Of a DNA stretch of 6,291 bases, positions 5,653 through 6,291 are shown piece by piece. How positions within the stretch are numbered: position 1 is the stretch's first letter; each line of letters opens with the position of its first letter. This stretch comes from Candidatus Omnitrophota bacterium (GTDB taxonomy: Bacteria > Omnitrophota > JACPQZ01). The position numbers and the translations under genes are program-made. The stretch lies in the NCBI GenBank assembly GCA_016190205.1, contig JACPQZ010000061.1, positions 1-6,291 of the forward strand. Direction: 5' to 3'. The notes beneath the pieces were generated by a model. The model was not told the origin of the DNA. It was given only the letters and a program-made list of their open reading frames with translations, and did no database searches.

Positions 5653-6291
5653 GTGTCAAAAACCTTTTCTCGGACGTCTATTGGAAGACGGATGCGCGGC
5701 GCCGACAAAAGCGGCGGTGCGCCGCGATATTCCGATGGGACTCTCTTCGCCGCCATCGTCGCCTTTGCTTTCGCCATGCGCCTCGTCTATTTGTTTCAAA
5801 TCGAGTCGATCCCCCTCTTCTATCACCTTCCCGGGGATCCTCGGACCTATGACGCGTGGGCGCAGCGGATTGCCGCCGGCGATGGATTGGGTGACGAAGT
5901 CTTCTATCAGACCCCGCTTTACCCCTGTTTCCTGGCCCTTCTGCAAATCGTTCTGGGACGCGATCTCTGGTCGATCCGTGTCGCGCAGATCCTGTTGGGG
6001 GCTGTCTCGTGCGGCCTGTTGTTCCGCGCGGGGAAATCTCTCCTTTCGCGCGGCGCGGGAATCGCGGCCGGCCTGATCCTGTCGCTCTACGCCCCGGCAA
6101 TCTTTTTCGACGGTCTTATCGACAAGCCCGTGCTGGATCTCTTTTTGGTCGCTTTGCTGCTGGTTTTTTTGGCTGGCGTCTTGAAAAACCCGCATTGGGC
6201 TAAATGGATCGGTCAGGGCGTCGTGCTGGGTCTTTTGGGGCTCTCCCGCGAAAATGCCCTCCTTGTCGCCCCTGTCGTCGCGATCTGGATC
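5653..6291 (+). CDS. PMT/ArnT-like GT-C glycosyltransferase, N-terminal part (runs off right edge)
   Basis: The frame is open for 213 codons from GTG 5653 to the last base of the window with no stop, so only the N-terminal part of the protein is seen. A basic N-terminus (1-29) precedes the first helix (about 30-48). The external loop then carries LPGDPRTYDAWAQRIAAGDG (59-78) with Asp62 and Asp67, and YQTPLYPCFLALL (85-97). An acidic loop motif followed by a PLYP segment leading into the next helix is typical of dolichyl-phosphate-mannose-protein mannosyltransferase (PMT_2/ArnT)-like proteins. LIDKPVLDLFL (155-165) and LSRENALL (197-204) also fit that group. These enzymes transfer a sugar from a polyprenyl-phosphate donor at the outer face of the membrane. 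GTG 5653 follows GAGGAG; ATG 5692, preceded by GGAAG (5683-5687), is a credible alternative that would drop 13 residues. It lies 25 nt after the His-rich gene, same strand. Confidence 0.85.
   Translation, partial: MSKTFSRTSIGRRMRGADKSGGAPRYSDGTLFAAIVAFAFAMRLVYLFQIESIPLFYHLPGDPRTYDAWAQRIAAGDGLGDEVFYQTPLYPCFLALLQIVLGRDLWSIRVAQILLGAVSCGLLFRAGKSLLSRGAGIAAGLILSLYAPAIFFDGLIDKPVLDLFLVALLLVFLAGVLKNPHWAKWIGQGVVLGLLGLSRENALLVAPVVAIWI

Noticed and set aside
5656-6195. Reverse-strand frame of 179 codons at the right end, and forward frame 5681-6076
   Set aside because: Both overlap the open PMT/ArnT-like frame that starts at 5653 and continues off the edge. That frame has proper helices and GDPRTYD and PLYP motifs, while the other two have none.

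Overview
The window is a fragment of a G+C-rich bacterial chromosome (about 60% G+C by eye) in which seven protein genes all lie on the + strand. Gaps are 13 to 48 nt and two gene pairs overlap, so it reads as one long transcription unit or part of one. Both ends are cut: the first gene has only its C-terminus and the last only its N-terminal third or so. TTG and GTG starts are frequent. There are no tRNA or rRNA genes, insertion sequences, CRISPR arrays or phage genes. Protein style (SCO copper chaperone, dolichyl-phosphate-sugar-synthase-like GT2, GT-C-like membrane proteins, a His-rich secreted protein) suggests a free-living soil, sediment or groundwater bacterium. A deltaproteobacterial, Rokubacteria-like or Methylomirabilota-like origin is only a guess.

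Layout: (1) 2-175, C-terminal tail of an unrecognised protein. (2) 150-764, exported SCO1/SenC-family copper chaperone or thiol-redox protein with CPDVC and a distal His. (3) 790-1542, GT2 enzyme of the dolichyl-phosphate glucose/mannose synthase type. (4) 1556-3196, polytopic membrane protein with GT-C-like architecture. (5) 3159-5039, a second polytopic GT-C-like protein with STT3-reminiscent features: an acidic ETDSYYH motif in the first external loop and DDWDVFPRYFF after the last membrane helix. (6) 5088-5627, secreted His-rich protein of an uncharacterised family (HIHAH, HTH). (7) 5653 to the right edge, start of a PMT/ArnT-like GT-C glycosyltransferase.

A working model for genes 3, 4, 5 and 7 is envelope or protein glycosylation. 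The GT2 enzyme would load a sugar onto a polyprenyl phosphate at the cytoplasmic face, and the GT-C-like proteins would use polyprenyl-linked sugars at the outer face. No flippase, acceptor or lipid-linked oligosaccharide assembly gene is visible, so this is inference. The SCO-like protein and the His-rich protein are both predicted to be exported and could both handle metals. Their presence among glycosyltransferase genes is the least explained aspect of the locus. The gene 6/gene 7 junction (5600-5675) is AT-richer than its surroundings and can form several short RNA hairpins, one of which covers the likely start codon of gene 7.
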